Source: an uncultured Rhizobiaceae bacterium
Lineage (GTDB): Bacteria; Pseudomonadota; Alphaproteobacteria; Rhizobiales; Rhizobiaceae
NCBI GenBank assembly: GCA_947259295.1
Contig: CAMYMG010000036.1
Location: 62,001 to 126,000, forward strand
Length of the DNA: 64,000 bases
Direction: 5' to 3'
The notes beneath the pieces are model-generated. The model was given only the letters and a program-made list of their open reading frames with translations. It was not told where the DNA came from and ran no database searches. The position numbers and the translations under genes are program-made. Positions 49,807 to 60,600 of this stretch are shown here, piece by piece. Numbering within the stretch: the first letter of the stretch is position 1; every line of letters begins with the position of its first letter.

Positions 49807-50766
49807 CTACTGGCTGGTGCCCGCCGCTGGCGCCGCGGGCTGGAGCGCAGCCGGCTGCTGTGGCGTCGCAGAAGGCGCGGTCACGGCTCTACCACCGGAG
49901 TCCTTGAAGAAGCGGAAGAACTCGGAGTCCGGCGACAGCACCATCGTGGTGCCGGTGCCCTGAAGCGCGTTTCCATAGGCAATCATCGAGCGATAAAACT
50001 CAAAGAAGCCGGGATCGCGCTGGAAGGCATCCGCAAACACCGCATTGCGCTCGGCTTCGCCCTCACCGCGCAGGATTTCCGATTCCTTGCGGGCTTCGGC
50101 AACGATCTCGACCACTTCGCGGTCGGCGCGGGCACGGATGCGCTGTGCCGCCTCGCGGCCGCGCGCCCGCAGCCTTTCGGCCTCGGCCAGACGTTCGGCC
50201 TTCATGCGGTCGAAGGTCTGCTGCGACACTTCCTGAGTAAGGTCGGTACGGCGAATGCGCACGTCCTCGACCTGCAGGCCGAGCGAGGTGGCGTCCGGAC
50301 GAAGCTGGTCGGCGACCTCGCGCATCATCGCGGCGCGCTCTTCCGACAGGGCAGACTCGAAGCCACGCACGCCGTAGACCCGGCGCAGGGCAGCGTCGAG
50401 ACGTGTGCGCAGGCGCTGCTCTGCGAGAGCCACGCTGCCCGAAACGGCCTGCCGGAACGTCCGTGCATCGGAAATGCGGTAGGTCACGAAGGCGTCGACC
50501 TCATAGAACTTGCCGCCCGAGACCTGGACGCGGATGTTGTCGAGGTCGAAGCGCAGGATGCGGTCGTCGATGATCTGCACGTTGTCGGCCTCGAAGAAGC
50601 CGAACGGCAGCTTGAAGTAGAGCCCCGGATCGCGCTTGACGTCGACGATCTCGCCGAAGCGCAGCACGATTGCCTGCTGGCGCTCGTTGACGACGAAGAT
50701 CGACGAGAAGATCAGGAACAGGATGGCCGCCAGGACGATGGCGATGAAGGGAAGACGATTGGCCAT
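49807..50766 (-). CDS. hflC: Protease modulator HflC
   Basis: SSIFVVNERQQAIVLRFGEIVDVKRDPGLYFKLPF; SPFH/band-7 protein adjacent to hflK. Confidence 0.96.
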   Translation of the reverse strand: MANRLPFIAIVLAAILFLIFSSIFVVNERQQAIVLRFGEIVDVKRDPGLYFKLPFGFFEADNVQIIDDRILRFDLDNIRVQVSGGKFYEVDAFVTYRISDARTFRQAVSGSVALAEQRLRTRLDAALRRVYGVRGFESALSEERAAMMREVADQLRPDATSLGLQVEDVRIRRTDLTQEVSQQTFDRMKAERLAEAERLRARGREAAQRIRARADREVVEIVAEARKESEILRGEGEAERNAVFADAFQRDPGFFEFYRSMIAYGNALQGTGTTMVLSPDSEFFRFFKDSGGRAVTAPSATPQQPAALQPAAPAAGTSQ

Positions 50767-51860
50767 CAGTTGGCTCCTTCGGCAGGCGCCGCGCGCTTGG
50801 TCAGTTCAGGCAGGGGCAGGTAGGGCACGACGCCCTGGCCGCTGCCCTGCTCGACGATGACCTTGTTGGAATCCTTGAGCACCTTTTCCATCGTCTCGAT
50901 GAACAGGCGCTCGCGCGTCACTTCAGGGGCCTTGGCATATTCGTCATAGACGGAGATGAAGCGCTGCGCCTCACCTTGCGCCTCCTGCACGACCCGGTTC
51001 TTGTAGGCAGCCGCTTCTTCGCGGACCTGCGCGGCTTCACCGCGTGCCTGGCCGAGCTGCTGGTTCGAATACTGGTTCGACTCCTCGACGAAACGGTCTT
51101 CGTCCTGCTCGGCGCGCTGCACCTCATCGAACGCGTCGGCCACTTCGCGCGGCGGGGCCGCGTCCTCGATGGAGATGGCGTTGATCGTCAGTCCGGTACC
51201 GTACTGGTCGAGCGTCGTCTGGATGATTTCGCGAACCGTATCGGCGATGCCCTGACGGTCGTCGCGGAAAATGTCCTGCGCCGGACGCTTGCCGACGGCT
51301 TCGCGCATCGCGCTCTCGCCGACCTGGCGCACCATGTCGTCGGGATTTGCGACGTTGAACAGATATGCCTCCGGGTTCGACACCTGGTAGGCGATGGAGA
51401 ACTTCACGTCGACGATGTTCTGGTCGCCTGACAGCATTAGGCCGGACGAGGTGTTGCCGCGCACTTCGCCGAGGTCGACGAGCTTTTCCGCGGTGTTGGC
51501 GAATTCGACCGTCTCGATCGGCCACCAATGGAAATGCAGGCCGGGCTGCGACAGTTCTTCCTTCGGCTTGCCGAAACGCAGTTCGACCGCGAGCTGGTCG
51601 GGCTGGACGGTATAGATCGACTGGAACAGCCATAGCGCCACCAGGCCGAGCGCAATCAGTCCGAACAGTGCCGGCGTCGCGCGCCCGCCACCGGGAAGCG
51701 CCTGCTTCAACCGGTCCTGGCCGCGGCGAATGATGTCCTCGAGGTCCGGTGGGGATCCTTGCGGTCCGCTCGGACGAGGTCCCTGCCCCCATGGGCCACC
51801 ATTGTTGCCGTTACCGCCGCCCCATGGGCCGCCGCCGCCGCTCTTGTCGTTCCAGGGCAT
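50766..51860 (-). CDS. hflK: FtsH protease activity modulator HflK
   Basis: Gly-rich N-terminus; SIYTVQPDQLAVELRFGKPKEELSQPGLHFHWWPIETVE. Confidence 0.96.
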   Translation of the reverse strand: MPWNDKSGGGGPWGGGNGNNGGPWGQGPRPSGPQGSPPDLEDIIRRGQDRLKQALPGGGRATPALFGLIALGLVALWLFQSIYTVQPDQLAVELRFGKPKEELSQPGLHFHWWPIETVEFANTAEKLVDLGEVRGNTSSGLMLSGDQNIVDVKFSIAYQVSNPEAYLFNVANPDDMVRQVGESAMREAVGKRPAQDIFRDDRQGIADTVREIIQTTLDQYGTGLTINAISIEDAAPPREVADAFDEVQRAEQDEDRFVEESNQYSNQQLGQARGEAAQVREEAAAYKNRVVQEAQGEAQRFISVYDEYAKAPEVTRERLFIETMEKVLKDSNKVIVEQGSGQGVVPYLPLPELTKRAAPAEGAN

Positions 51861-52013
51861 GAAAGTCCTTTCGGTATTCTGAAAACCCAAGCGCGCCGAA
51901 ACGTTGCGGCGCGCGCTCCCGTGATCTCTTCTATAGGGACGAGCGGCTGCGCTTTCAACGCGACCGACGATGCGGATGATCGAATAATCGCCCGATTCCC
52001 AATGGTTCGGGCC

Positions 52014-52532
52014 TCAATGCACTGCTTGGCGTCGCTCGTAAACCGTATAGCGCGTCGCGTGGCTATCCTTTTCGCCGGCCGGGTACTCCGCACTGCTGAC
52101 GGAACGCCACACATCAGGGTCGATCGGCGGAAACTTTGTGTCGCCCTCGACCTCGGCCAGCACATGCGTCACGCAGAGCCTGTTGGCCAAAGGCAGCGCC
52201 TGTTTGTAAATCTGGCCGCCGCCGATGATGCAGATCTCGTCGATGCCGGTCACCGTGTGCGAGCGGGCCCGGGCCAGCGCTATGGCGTCCTGCAGTGACG
52301 TAACGACATCGGCGCCTTCGGCCGGGAAATCCGCGTCTCGCGTCACAACGATGTTGTGGCGTCCCGGCAACGGCCGGCCGATGCCCTGCCAAGTCTTGCG
52401 GCCCATGACGATCGGCTTGCCCATCGTATCGGCCTTGAAGCGCTTGAGATCGCTGGAAAGCCGCCACGGTAAGCCGCCTTCGCGGCCGATCACCCCGTTA
52501 AGGGCAATCGCGACATAGATCGCGATATCCAT
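52014..52532 (-). CDS. folA: Dihydrofolate reductase
   Basis: MDIAIYVAIALNGVIGREGGLPWRLSSDLKRFKADTMGKPIVMGRKTWQGIGRPLPGRHNIVVTR. Confidence 0.97.
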   Translation of the reverse strand: MDIAIYVAIALNGVIGREGGLPWRLSSDLKRFKADTMGKPIVMGRKTWQGIGRPLPGRHNIVVTRDADFPAEGADVVTSLQDAIALARARSHTVTGIDEICIIGGGQIYKQALPLANRLCVTHVLAEVEGDTKFPPIDPDVWRSVSSAEYPAGEKDSHATRYTVYERRQAVH

Positions 52533-52558
52533 CCTCCACGCATTCTCCGTTTGGCGGG

Positions 52559-53356
52559 CTAGACCGCGATCGGCGCCCTGATCGTCGCGTCTGCGACATA
52601 GTTCTCGAGCGAGAAATCCTCGAAGCGGAAGGCGAACAGGTCCTTGACGTCCGGGTTCAGCCGCATCGTGGGCAATTGTTTTGGCTGCCGCGACAGCTGT
52701 TCGCGCGCCTGCTCGAAATGGTTTGAATAAAGATGCGCGTCGCCGAGCGTCAGGATGAAATCGCCGGGCTCCAGCCCGCTCACCTGCGCCACCATCATCG
52801 TCAGCAGCGCATAGGAGGCGATGTTGAACGGGATGCCAAGGAAGATGTCGCCGGAGCGCTGGTAGAGCTGGCACGACAGCTTTCCGTCGGCAACATAGAA
52901 CTGGAAGAGGCAGTGGCAGGGCGGCAGCGCCATGGCGTCGACCTCGGCCGGGTTCCACGCCGAGACGATCAGACGTCGCGAGTGAGGATTCTTCTGCAAC
53001 TGATTCAAAAGATTCCGGATCTGGTCGATCGGCTTGCCGTCATGCCCGCCCGGCCAAGAGCGCCACTGCTTGCCGTAAACGGGGCCGAGATCGCCGTTCT
53101 CGTCGGCCCATTCGTCCCAGATGGTAACCCCGTGATCGTTGAGATACCTGATATTGGTGTCGCCGTTCAGGAACCACAAAAGCTCGTAGATGATGGACTT
53201 GAGGTGCAATTTCTTCGTCGTCGTCACCGGAAAGCCGTCGGCTAGGTCGAACCGCATCTGGTAGCCGAACACCGAGCGCGTGCCGGTGCCGGTGCGGTCG
53301 CTACGGTCCGTGCCGTTGTCGAGCACGTGTCTGAGGAGGTCGAGATACTGGCGCAT
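52559..53356 (-). CDS. thyA: Thymidylate synthase
   Basis: [51 protein letters not shown]. Confidence 0.98.
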   Translation of the reverse strand: MRQYLDLLRHVLDNGTDRSDRTGTGTRSVFGYQMRFDLADGFPVTTTKKLHLKSIIYELLWFLNGDTNIRYLNDHGVTIWDEWADENGDLGPVYGKQWRSWPGGHDGKPIDQIRNLLNQLQKNPHSRRLIVSAWNPAEVDAMALPPCHCLFQFYVADGKLSCQLYQRSGDIFLGIPFNIASYALLTMMVAQVSGLEPGDFILTLGDAHLYSNHFEQAREQLSRQPKQLPTMRLNPDVKDLFAFRFEDFSLENYVADATIRAPIAV

Positions 53357-53516
53357 GATTCGGGGCTCGCGGGAGATTTCGAGCATCCTACAGGATGCCG
53401 TCCGGAGCGAACATAGGCATTCCCGCCGCTGCCCACAGCCCAGTCCGGTCGGGCGTGCACGAAAGCCCCGGCGCGGCCCTTTCCATCCGCCTCCTGGCTC
53501 CCTATATTAGCCGGGT

Positions 53517-53830
53517 CAGCTTGACTGACTATGGTGATAAACAGGCGATGCAATAAGCCGTTCGGACCCGGGGGCGGTACCCGGCGCCTCCACCACAAGC
53601 TGCCCGGCAGGGCAGTTTCTGATGGGGGCGAAACAGGATCGACGAAGGTGTAAAGATCGTACTTTTGCCCGGCATGGTACCACCGTTATCGGACTAAACT
53701 TGTAGTTGCAAATGACAACTATGCGGAAGCACGTCTCGCAGCGTAAGCTGTGCGATAGCTTCAAATTCAAGCCCTAGCGGTTCGCACTTCTAGGCGGGGT
53801 TCGGAGGTACCTGGCAACAGAAACCTCCAC
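53517..53830 (+). ncRNA. ssrA: Circularly permuted two-piece tmRNA (ssrA); boundaries approximate
   Basis: Acceptor piece ending CGCCTCCACCA (~53595), short intervening hairpin, coding piece from GGGGGCGAAACAGGATCGACG (53624); tag ORF 53708-53746 = ANDNYAEARLAA*. Confidence 0.95.
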
Positions 53831-53916
53831 TTTCCCTCCCTATTGCTTCCCAGATTGTGCCGTGTGCCGACAGCCGTCCGTGCCGGTCTGTGTTCAATGT
53901 TGCCTGGAGAGAAGCC

Positions 53917-54492
53917 GTGAGACAGCAGTCCGACAACCTTTTTGTCCTCACCGGAGGCCCCGGCTCCGGAAAGACGACACTGATCGAGGCGCTGAAGGCG
54001 CGCGGTCATTCGACCATGGACGAAGCCGGCCGGGGCGTGATCCGCGAGCAGGAGCGCAGCGGCGGCGGCGGACTGCCATGGATCGACCCTCAACGCTTCG
54101 CCGAACTGATGTTAGAGTGGGAGCTTCGATCGTATCGGCAGGCGCAGCGGCACGACGGCCCGGTGTTCTTCGACCGCGGACTGCCTGACACGCTCGGCTA
54201 TCTGAAGCTCGAGGGCTTCGAGGTCCCTGCCACCATGCAGGAGAAGGCGCTACGCCTTCGCTACAACCGCCGCGCATTCGTCGCCCCGCCCTGGAAGGCC
54301 ATCTACGGCAACGACGAGCATCGGCGGCAGAGCTGGGAACTGGCGGTGCGCACATACGAGGTGATGTGCAGCACATACGCGGAACTCGGCTATGAGCTTG
54401 TGGAGCTGCCGCGTGTCAGCGTCGAGGAGCGGGTCGCGTTCCTGGTCGAGGCGGCAGCCCCAGCCGCGCCGGCAAGCTCCGGGCGCGACTGA
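53917..54492 (+). CDS. AAA family ATPase (AAA_28-type predicted NTPase)
   Basis: NLFVLTGGPGSGKTTLIEALKARGHSTMDEAGRGVIREQ; GTG start 53917. Confidence 0.88.
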   Translation: MRQQSDNLFVLTGGPGSGKTTLIEALKARGHSTMDEAGRGVIREQERSGGGGLPWIDPQRFAELMLEWELRSYRQAQRHDGPVFFDRGLPDTLGYLKLEGFEVPATMQEKALRLRYNRRAFVAPPWKAIYGNDEHRRQSWELAVRTYEVMCSTYAELGYELVELPRVSVEERVAFLVEAAAPAAPASSGRD

Positions 54493-54531
54493 CGGCAGCG
54501 CAGACCCGCCCAGCCTTGGCGCCGGCGAAGT

Positions 54532-55740
54532 CTATCCGGCGACAGCATTTGCCGTCACTGCCGGAGACCGCCTTATCGTCACCAGCGTGAGCAGCAGCGC
54601 CATTGCCGCGCAAACCGCAATGCCGGTCACCATCGGCGTCGGCAGCCCATTGGCGAAGAAGCTTGTCACCGTCATCGCAGCGACGCCCGTCACCATGTGC
54701 AGCGTGCCCATCAGAGCCGAAGCGGTTCCGGCTATCTCGCCATGGTCTTCCATCGCCAGCACAGATGTCGTCGGGATCACCAGGCCGAGGAACCCATAGG
54801 CGACGAACAGCGCCACCGACATGAAGGCGAGCGACTCGATGCCCCCGGCCATCACCGCCCACATGGCGATGATCACCCCGGAAAATCCGAACACGGCGAT
54901 CCGCACGACCCGGTGCAGGCCGAACCGGCCGGTCAGCCAGCCGCTCATCTGCGAGACACTGAAGAACGAAACCGCATTGACCGAGAAGAACAGGCTGTAG
55001 ACCGACGGCGACATGCCGTAATGGTCGATGATGACGAAGGACGAGTTCGCCAGGTAGACGAAGAAGCTGGCAATGCCGAAGCCGCCGATCAGCGACAGGC
55101 CCATGAAGCTGCGGTCGACCGCCAGCAGCTTGTAGCCCTTCCAGGCGGATGCGAATGAACTGCCGCTGCGGCGCTCGACCGACCGCGTCTCGGCAAGGCC
55201 GAACCACATCAGTACGAAGGCAACAACCGCGGCAATCGTCACGGCCCAGAACACCGCGCGCCAGCCGAACGCCTCGATGACGAAGCTGCCGGTCAGCGGC
55301 GCCAGGATGGGCGAGATGCTGAACACCAGCATCAGCAGCGACATCAGTCTGGTTGCCTCTGGACCGGTGTGCAGGTCGCGCACCACGGCGCGTGGCACGA
55401 CCATGCCGGTGCTGGCGCCTAGACCCTGGAGCAGGCGGAAGAAGATCAGCCATTCGACCGTCGGGGCGAGCGCGGCGCCGATGCTGGCTGCAGCGAAGAC
55501 GATCAGCCCGCCATACATCACCGGCTTGCGTCCGTGGATATCCGAGAGCGGGCCGACCACGAGCGGGCCGATCGCAAACGACAGGAAGACCACCACCAGG
55601 CTCATCTGCACGGCCATGGCGCTGGCGCCGAGATCGGCGCCGATCGTCGGCAGGGCCGGCAGATACATATCGATGGCGAAGGGACCGATGGCCGATGTGA
55701 GGCCAAGCACGAAGGCGATACGGAGGAAGCCGGATGTCAT
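54532..55740 (-). CDS. Bcr/CflA family multidrug efflux MFS transporter
   Basis: GPFAIDMYLPALPTIGADLGASAMAVQMSLVVVFLSFAIGPLVVGPLSDIHGRKPV. Confidence 0.93.
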   Translation of the reverse strand: MTSGFLRIAFVLGLTSAIGPFAIDMYLPALPTIGADLGASAMAVQMSLVVVFLSFAIGPLVVGPLSDIHGRKPVMYGGLIVFAAASIGAALAPTVEWLIFFRLLQGLGASTGMVVPRAVVRDLHTGPEATRLMSLLMLVFSISPILAPLTGSFVIEAFGWRAVFWAVTIAAVVAFVLMWFGLAETRSVERRSGSSFASAWKGYKLLAVDRSFMGLSLIGGFGIASFFVYLANSSFVIIDHYGMSPSVYSLFFSVNAVSFFSVSQMSGWLTGRFGLHRVVRIAVFGFSGVIIAMWAVMAGGIESLAFMSVALFVAYGFLGLVIPTTSVLAMEDHGEIAGTASALMGTLHMVTGVAAMTVTSFFANGLPTPMVTGIAVCAAMALLLTLVTIRRSPAVTANAVAG

Positions 55741-55862
55741 GGAGTTCAACCTTGGAATTGCCGTGCCGCAGCCGCGGTCACCGTCGCGACGATCACCACA
55801 GGAACGTTTCGGTCATGTGCCGCCCGACGTGGCGAGATCAGGTGCCTATTTCTATCCACATT

Positions 55863-55882
55863 TTTAGACACACTTGTCCAAA
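55863..55882. promoter_or_regulatory. Near-palindrome TTTAGACA-CACT-TGTCCAAA, candidate TetR operator
   Basis: One mismatched pair; lies between divergent MFS and TetR genes. Confidence 0.55.
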
Positions 55883-55910
55883 TCGTCAATCACCTGTATA
55901 TCGGCTTTCG

Positions 55911-56558
55911 ATGAAAACTGACACGGTTCCTGACATTCTCCCGCCGCGCGGCCATGACGCGAAACGCGTTTCGGTCATCGAGGCGGCGGCAGCAGTGTTC
56001 TGCCGCGAAGGATTTGCCGGCGCCAATATCGACCTGATCGCGGCCGAAGCCGGTGTGTCGCGCCAGACCATCTACAATCACCACGGCGACAAGGAGCACC
56101 TGTTCATCGCCGTGGTTCGCGAACTGGCCGAACGCACCAACGCCGGCTATTTCGAGACGATCTCGACCTTTCCCGACCAGCCTGAGGATCTCGAGGCCGA
56201 CCTCATCGCCTTTGCCGTCCGCCTGCACAGCAACTGCATCTGCAACCGCGATGGCAAGTTCCTGCGCAAGCTGGTCCAGGCGGAAGGCGAGCGCTACCCG
56301 GAACTGTTCGCCGGCTGGCGCGAACAGGGCCCCTCGCGCACCTGGGCCGCACTGGCGGCGCGTTTCGCCCGGCTCGCCCATGCCGGCCTGCTGGACATCG
56401 ACGATCCCGATCTTGCCGCGCGACAGTTCCTCGCTCTGATCAACGCCGATCTGCAGGTTACCATGATGCTGGGCATGCAGCCGGACGAAGCCGCGCTCCG
56501 GACGGCGTCCACAAATGCGGTGCGCACGTTCCTCAAAGCATTTCGCGCCCCCGGCTGA
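55911..56558 (+). CDS. TetR/AcrR family transcriptional regulator
   Basis: KRVSVIEAAAAVFCREGFAGANIDLIAAEAGVSRQTIYNHHGDKEHLF. Confidence 0.92.
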   Translation: MKTDTVPDILPPRGHDAKRVSVIEAAAAVFCREGFAGANIDLIAAEAGVSRQTIYNHHGDKEHLFIAVVRELAERTNAGYFETISTFPDQPEDLEADLIAFAVRLHSNCICNRDGKFLRKLVQAEGERYPELFAGWREQGPSRTWAALAARFARLAHAGLLDIDDPDLAARQFLALINADLQVTMMLGMQPDEAALRTASTNAVRTFLKAFRAPG

Positions 56559-56695
56559 CCCCTCACTGCCGCATTTTTGCCTCAAGGCGGTCCGACGCAG
56601 ACGGCCGGAGGCCGCTGTCCCGCTATATCCCGGTTTACGCCGGCCCCAAGCTTGACTACAGCTATTATGATCGATTCAGAGGAAGCCGCCGATCA

Positions 56696-57259
56696 ATGGC
56701 CGAAGACCATATCCGCTACGACATCCTGGCTCAGGAGGCTTTGCGCGGCGTCATGCGCAAGGTTCTTGCCGAGGTGGCGCGGACCGGCCTCCCCGGTAAT
56801 CACCACTTCTTCATCACCTTCGTTACCGGGGCGCCGGGCGTCCGCATCTCGCCGCGCCTGCGCGAGCGCTATCCGGAGCAGATGACGATCGTCGTGCAGT
56901 TCCAGTATTGGGACCTGAAGGTCACAGACAGCGGTTTCGAAATCGGCCTGTCCTTCTCCGACGTTCCCGAGCGATTAGAAATTCCCTTCGCCGCCGTCCG
57001 CGGCTTCTACGACCCTTCGGTCAACTTCGAGCTCGAATTCGATGTGAAGACCGACATTGCCGCCGAGTCCGAGACTGCAGAGGAAGACGAGGCGCCGAAG
57101 AAGCTGAAGGGCGAGATTGCGAAACCGGCCGCCGTCGCAAAGAAGCCTGACGCCAAGAAAAAGCCGGCTCAAGACAAGGACGGCAAGAAGGATGCCGTTG
57201 CGGACGCGGCGGCCAAGAGCGCCGAAGTCGTGTCTCTCGACGCATTCCGCAAGAAGTAG
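56696..57259 (+). CDS. sspB: SspB family ClpXP adaptor (alphaproteobacterial type)
   Basis: MAEDHIRYDILAQEALRGVMRKVLAEVARTGLPGNHHFFITFVTGAPGVRISPRLRERYPEQMTIVVQFQYWDL. Confidence 0.94.
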   Translation: MAEDHIRYDILAQEALRGVMRKVLAEVARTGLPGNHHFFITFVTGAPGVRISPRLRERYPEQMTIVVQFQYWDLKVTDSGFEIGLSFSDVPERLEIPFAAVRGFYDPSVNFELEFDVKTDIAAESETAEEDEAPKKLKGEIAKPAAVAKKPDAKKKPAQDKDGKKDAVADAAAKSAEVVSLDAFRKK

Positions 57260-57261
57260 CG

Positions 57262-57459
57262 GTGTCTTCCGTCGTCAATCTCCGTCTCGCCCGCAAACGC
57301 AAGGCGCGTGCGGAGAATGAGCGGACTGCCAGCGAGAACCGCGCCCTGCACGGCCGTACCCTCGAGGAAAAGCGGCGCGACAGGCTGAACGCCAAGAAAT
57401 CCGCCGCCTTTGTCGACGGCCACCGGCGCGAAACGGGCAGCGACGACGAGACGCAATGA
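57262..57459 (+). CDS. DUF4169 family protein
   Basis: SSVVNLRLARKRKARAENERTASENRALHGRTLEEKRRDRLNAKKSAAFVDGHRRE. Confidence 0.88.
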   Translation: MSSVVNLRLARKRKARAENERTASENRALHGRTLEEKRRDRLNAKKSAAFVDGHRRETGSDDETQ

Positions 57460-57680
57460 CCGCCGTCCGCAAGCGATCGGTCACCATTCGTGGGCACCGC
57501 ACCAGCTTTTCGCTCGAACAGCCCTTCTTCGATGACCTGCAGGCCATTGCCACCGATCGCGGCATGGCGGTGGCCGCCCTCGTTGCCGAGATCGACGAAA
57601 GCCGGCCCCGCGATGCAAACCTGTCGTCAGCGCTAAGGATATTCGTGCTCGACCACGCCAAGAAGTCGCGGTCGGCCTGA
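57456..57680 (+). CDS. Ribbon-helix-helix domain-containing protein
   Basis: RKRSVTIRGHRTSFSLEQPFFDDLQAIATDRGMAVAALVAEID. Confidence 0.88.
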   Translation: MTAVRKRSVTIRGHRTSFSLEQPFFDDLQAIATDRGMAVAALVAEIDESRPRDANLSSALRIFVLDHAKKSRSA

Positions 57681-57683
57681 CTG

Positions 57684-60600
57684 CTACTCGGTACCTTGCA
57701 GCATCCTCATGAAGCCGTCCATCGACAGCGAAGGCTCCGGTTCGGGCTTGCTTTCGGCGGCCGGCCGATTGCTTTCGACGGGTGCTGCGAGCGGCAGACG
57801 TTCGATGCCTGGCGTCGGATCGACAATCGGTTCCTCGAAGGCACGGCGCGCCTTCTCTTCGGCATCGCGCCGGGCGGCTTCTTCCTCTGCGCGGGCCGCG
57901 GCGGCCCTGGCTTCGTCGGCCTGCCTGGCTTCTTCGGCGGCGCGCTCTTCAGCTTGCGACTGCTGTCGTGCCGCCTCCTCGGCCTTGCGCGCCTCTTCGG
58001 CTTCGGCCTCCGCCTTGCGGCGCGCCTCCTCTTCCTGCTCGCGCAACAGCCCCATCGCCTTGTCGTGCTCTTCCTGGAGCGCCGCATAATAGCGCACCTC
58101 GCGGCGCAGCCGCTGCTTCTCCAGCAGCGACGCCTGCATCGCCTCGACCCGCGCCTGTTCTGCCTCCAGCGCGCGCTGCGTCAGGAACTGCGCCAGCGGC
58201 TCGCTGTCGAACGTCACGCCGGCGGTCGCAAGCGGTCCCTCGAGGCTGAAACGCAGCGCCGGCTCCGAACCGACCAGCGCCTCGATACCGGGCTTGTAGG
58301 TGATCGTCCCGTCGGCCGAAACCTCGCCCGTGTTGAAGTCGGCCTCGACGTCGGCCTCTAGTTTCGCAGCGTCGTTCTCCAGCGTCAGCGGCGGGGCGCG
58401 CAGCACGCCGCCTGCTATGGTGAAGGCGGCCTCGGCGGGATCGGCCGCAAAACTCCCCGAAGCGGCGATCGCCGGCGCGAAGCCCGCGGTCCTTGCGGCG
58501 TCGATATCCTTGCCCAACATGTCGGCCCGCGCGATGAACCGCGGCAGGGCCTCCGGATTGATGCCGTCGATGGCCAGCGAGCGAAGTGCCGCCGTTCCGG
58601 AACCCGCCATCGTCGCAACCAGGCCGCTGACCGACTTGCCGCTCGCCGAGAGTCCGGTCGAGATATCGCCCTGCCCGCGCACGCCCTGCGTCCCCAGCAC
58701 CCTGGCGATATCGGCGCCGCTGAGTTTCATCTGGCCGGTGACGATGCCGGTCCCGCCATTGTTCTTGATCTCGAAAAGGCCGCTCACCTCGCCGCCGAAC
58801 AGCTTCGCCTTCAGGTCGGAGACGCGCAGGCCCTCGTCGTCGAGCTTCAACGACAGGCCGGCATCGTAGCCGGTGGCGAAGGAACCCGCTGCAAGCGTTG
58901 CGGCAGAAATCTGCACATCGGCGCTGAACGGCGCCGTCACTGCCGCCTGGAAAGGCGTCTGCGACCAGGCAAGCCCGCCGGCCTCGACCGCCGCCTCGCC
59001 GAGCACCATGGCGACCAGCGGATCGAGTGCCAGTTCGTCGAGCGTCAACTGGCCAGACACATGCGGCCTGCCATCCTTGAGCACGGCATTCACGTCGCCG
59101 GCCACCGCCGCCTCGCTGACCGCGCCCTCGATGCCGCCGAGCACCAGCAGTTCGTCGGCATAGTCGGCCTCGGCCCTCAGATCCACGGGGATGCCCGCTC
59201 CCATGCCCGGCAGCCCGACGCCGGCCGTCATAAGCCAGGGTTCGAGGTCAGTCGTGTTGAGGTTTGCCGTGCCCTTGAGACTGACGCCGCCTCCCTCGAT
59301 GCGGGACCTGCCCGAAAATGCCGCCGCAAAGCCGTCTGCCGTCAGGGCTGCCGCCGTCTCCATGTCCGCAGAAAGCTTGCCCTTGACGGTCAGGTCGGTC
59401 TCGCCCGCTCCCGTCATGCCGATTTCCAGCACAGGCAAGCCGTAAAGTGCCAGCAGCCTGGTTGCATCGTCATTGCGGCCCGACAGTATCAGCGAAACCT
59501 CGGTGTCAGCGATCGCGTCGGGCCGGCCGTTGCCCGACAGCGTCGCCGACAGCGCCGTACCGCCGGCTTTGCCCTGCGCGCTGACGGCGAAGCCCGTACT
59601 GCCGTCGCCATTGGCGGCCGATGTGGCGACGATATCGAGACGCGCGTCCGAAAACAGGTCGGGATGCGACGCAGCACGTTGCTGCAGTCCCTTGACGATC
59701 GGGTTCGTTCCGTAACGCTCGGACGCCGCTGCAATCAACGGCGCAAGGTCAACGGCCACGAGGGACGCATCGACATTGCCGGCCAGATCGTCGGGAAACC
59801 CCTTCAGCGTCCCGGTTGCGCTGACCGTGGCGCCGGCCAGCCCGCCGATCGACAGGCGGTCGATCTCGAGCAGGCCCTCGCGCAGCCTCAGAGCCGTGTC
59901 CACGCTGTTGGCTGTAAGGCCGGCCGCACTTACCGGCCCGGCCTTGATCTCCAGGTCGAGGTCGCGGTCGGCGAAGCGGTTGGTGCCGACATCGCTGACA
60001 AACAGCGACGCCAGCGCCGCGAGACCGTCGACGTCGAGCGCCCCGCCCTCCAGGGAAAGCACCGTGGAGGCCTTGGCGTCGCGCGGCTCGGAACTCTCGG
60101 CATGGCCGCGGAACGTCGCATTGCCTAGCCCGAGCTCGAGGTCGTCGAAGCGCTGGTGGTTCTTGGTCAGGTCGACCGTGGCTCGGAAGCCCGCAGCAGG
60201 CAGCCTCCTGATCGCGTCGTCGACATTCTGCGACACCCAGGCCGCAAAGCCGGATGGCTGGCCGATGGCTAGCAGCAGCGATCCCTTGAACCCCAGTTCT
60301 CCGTCGGTCCTCAACCGTCCGTCGGCTTCGAGCGTCGTCCGCCCGGGCAGCGTCGCGGCAAGCGACTTGATGGTCCATCCGTCGGGGGCGGGCTCGGCCG
60401 ACAGGCGGACCTCGCGGATCGTGGTATCTCCCGCCACCACTGCCGGCAGGTTGACGTCAAGCGTGCCTGGGATGGTCGGCCTCGGCAGGTCTGCCAGCGC
60501 CTCCTGCGTGGCGGCGAGACGCTGGCTGAAGTTCTGTCCACCGCCGCCTTCCTCGGCGCCGATGGCCTCGTCGAAGCGCACCTGCGCGCCGTCCACCGTG

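Noticed and set aside
53516-53770. 84-aa ORF ...GQLVVEAPGTAPGSERLIASPVYHHSQSS
   Set aside because: Antisense translation of the tmRNA acceptor piece, a common spurious annotation.
59061-60128. 355-aa plus-strand ORF antisense to AsmA
   Set aside because: Shadow ORF, low-complexity H/R/Q-rich.
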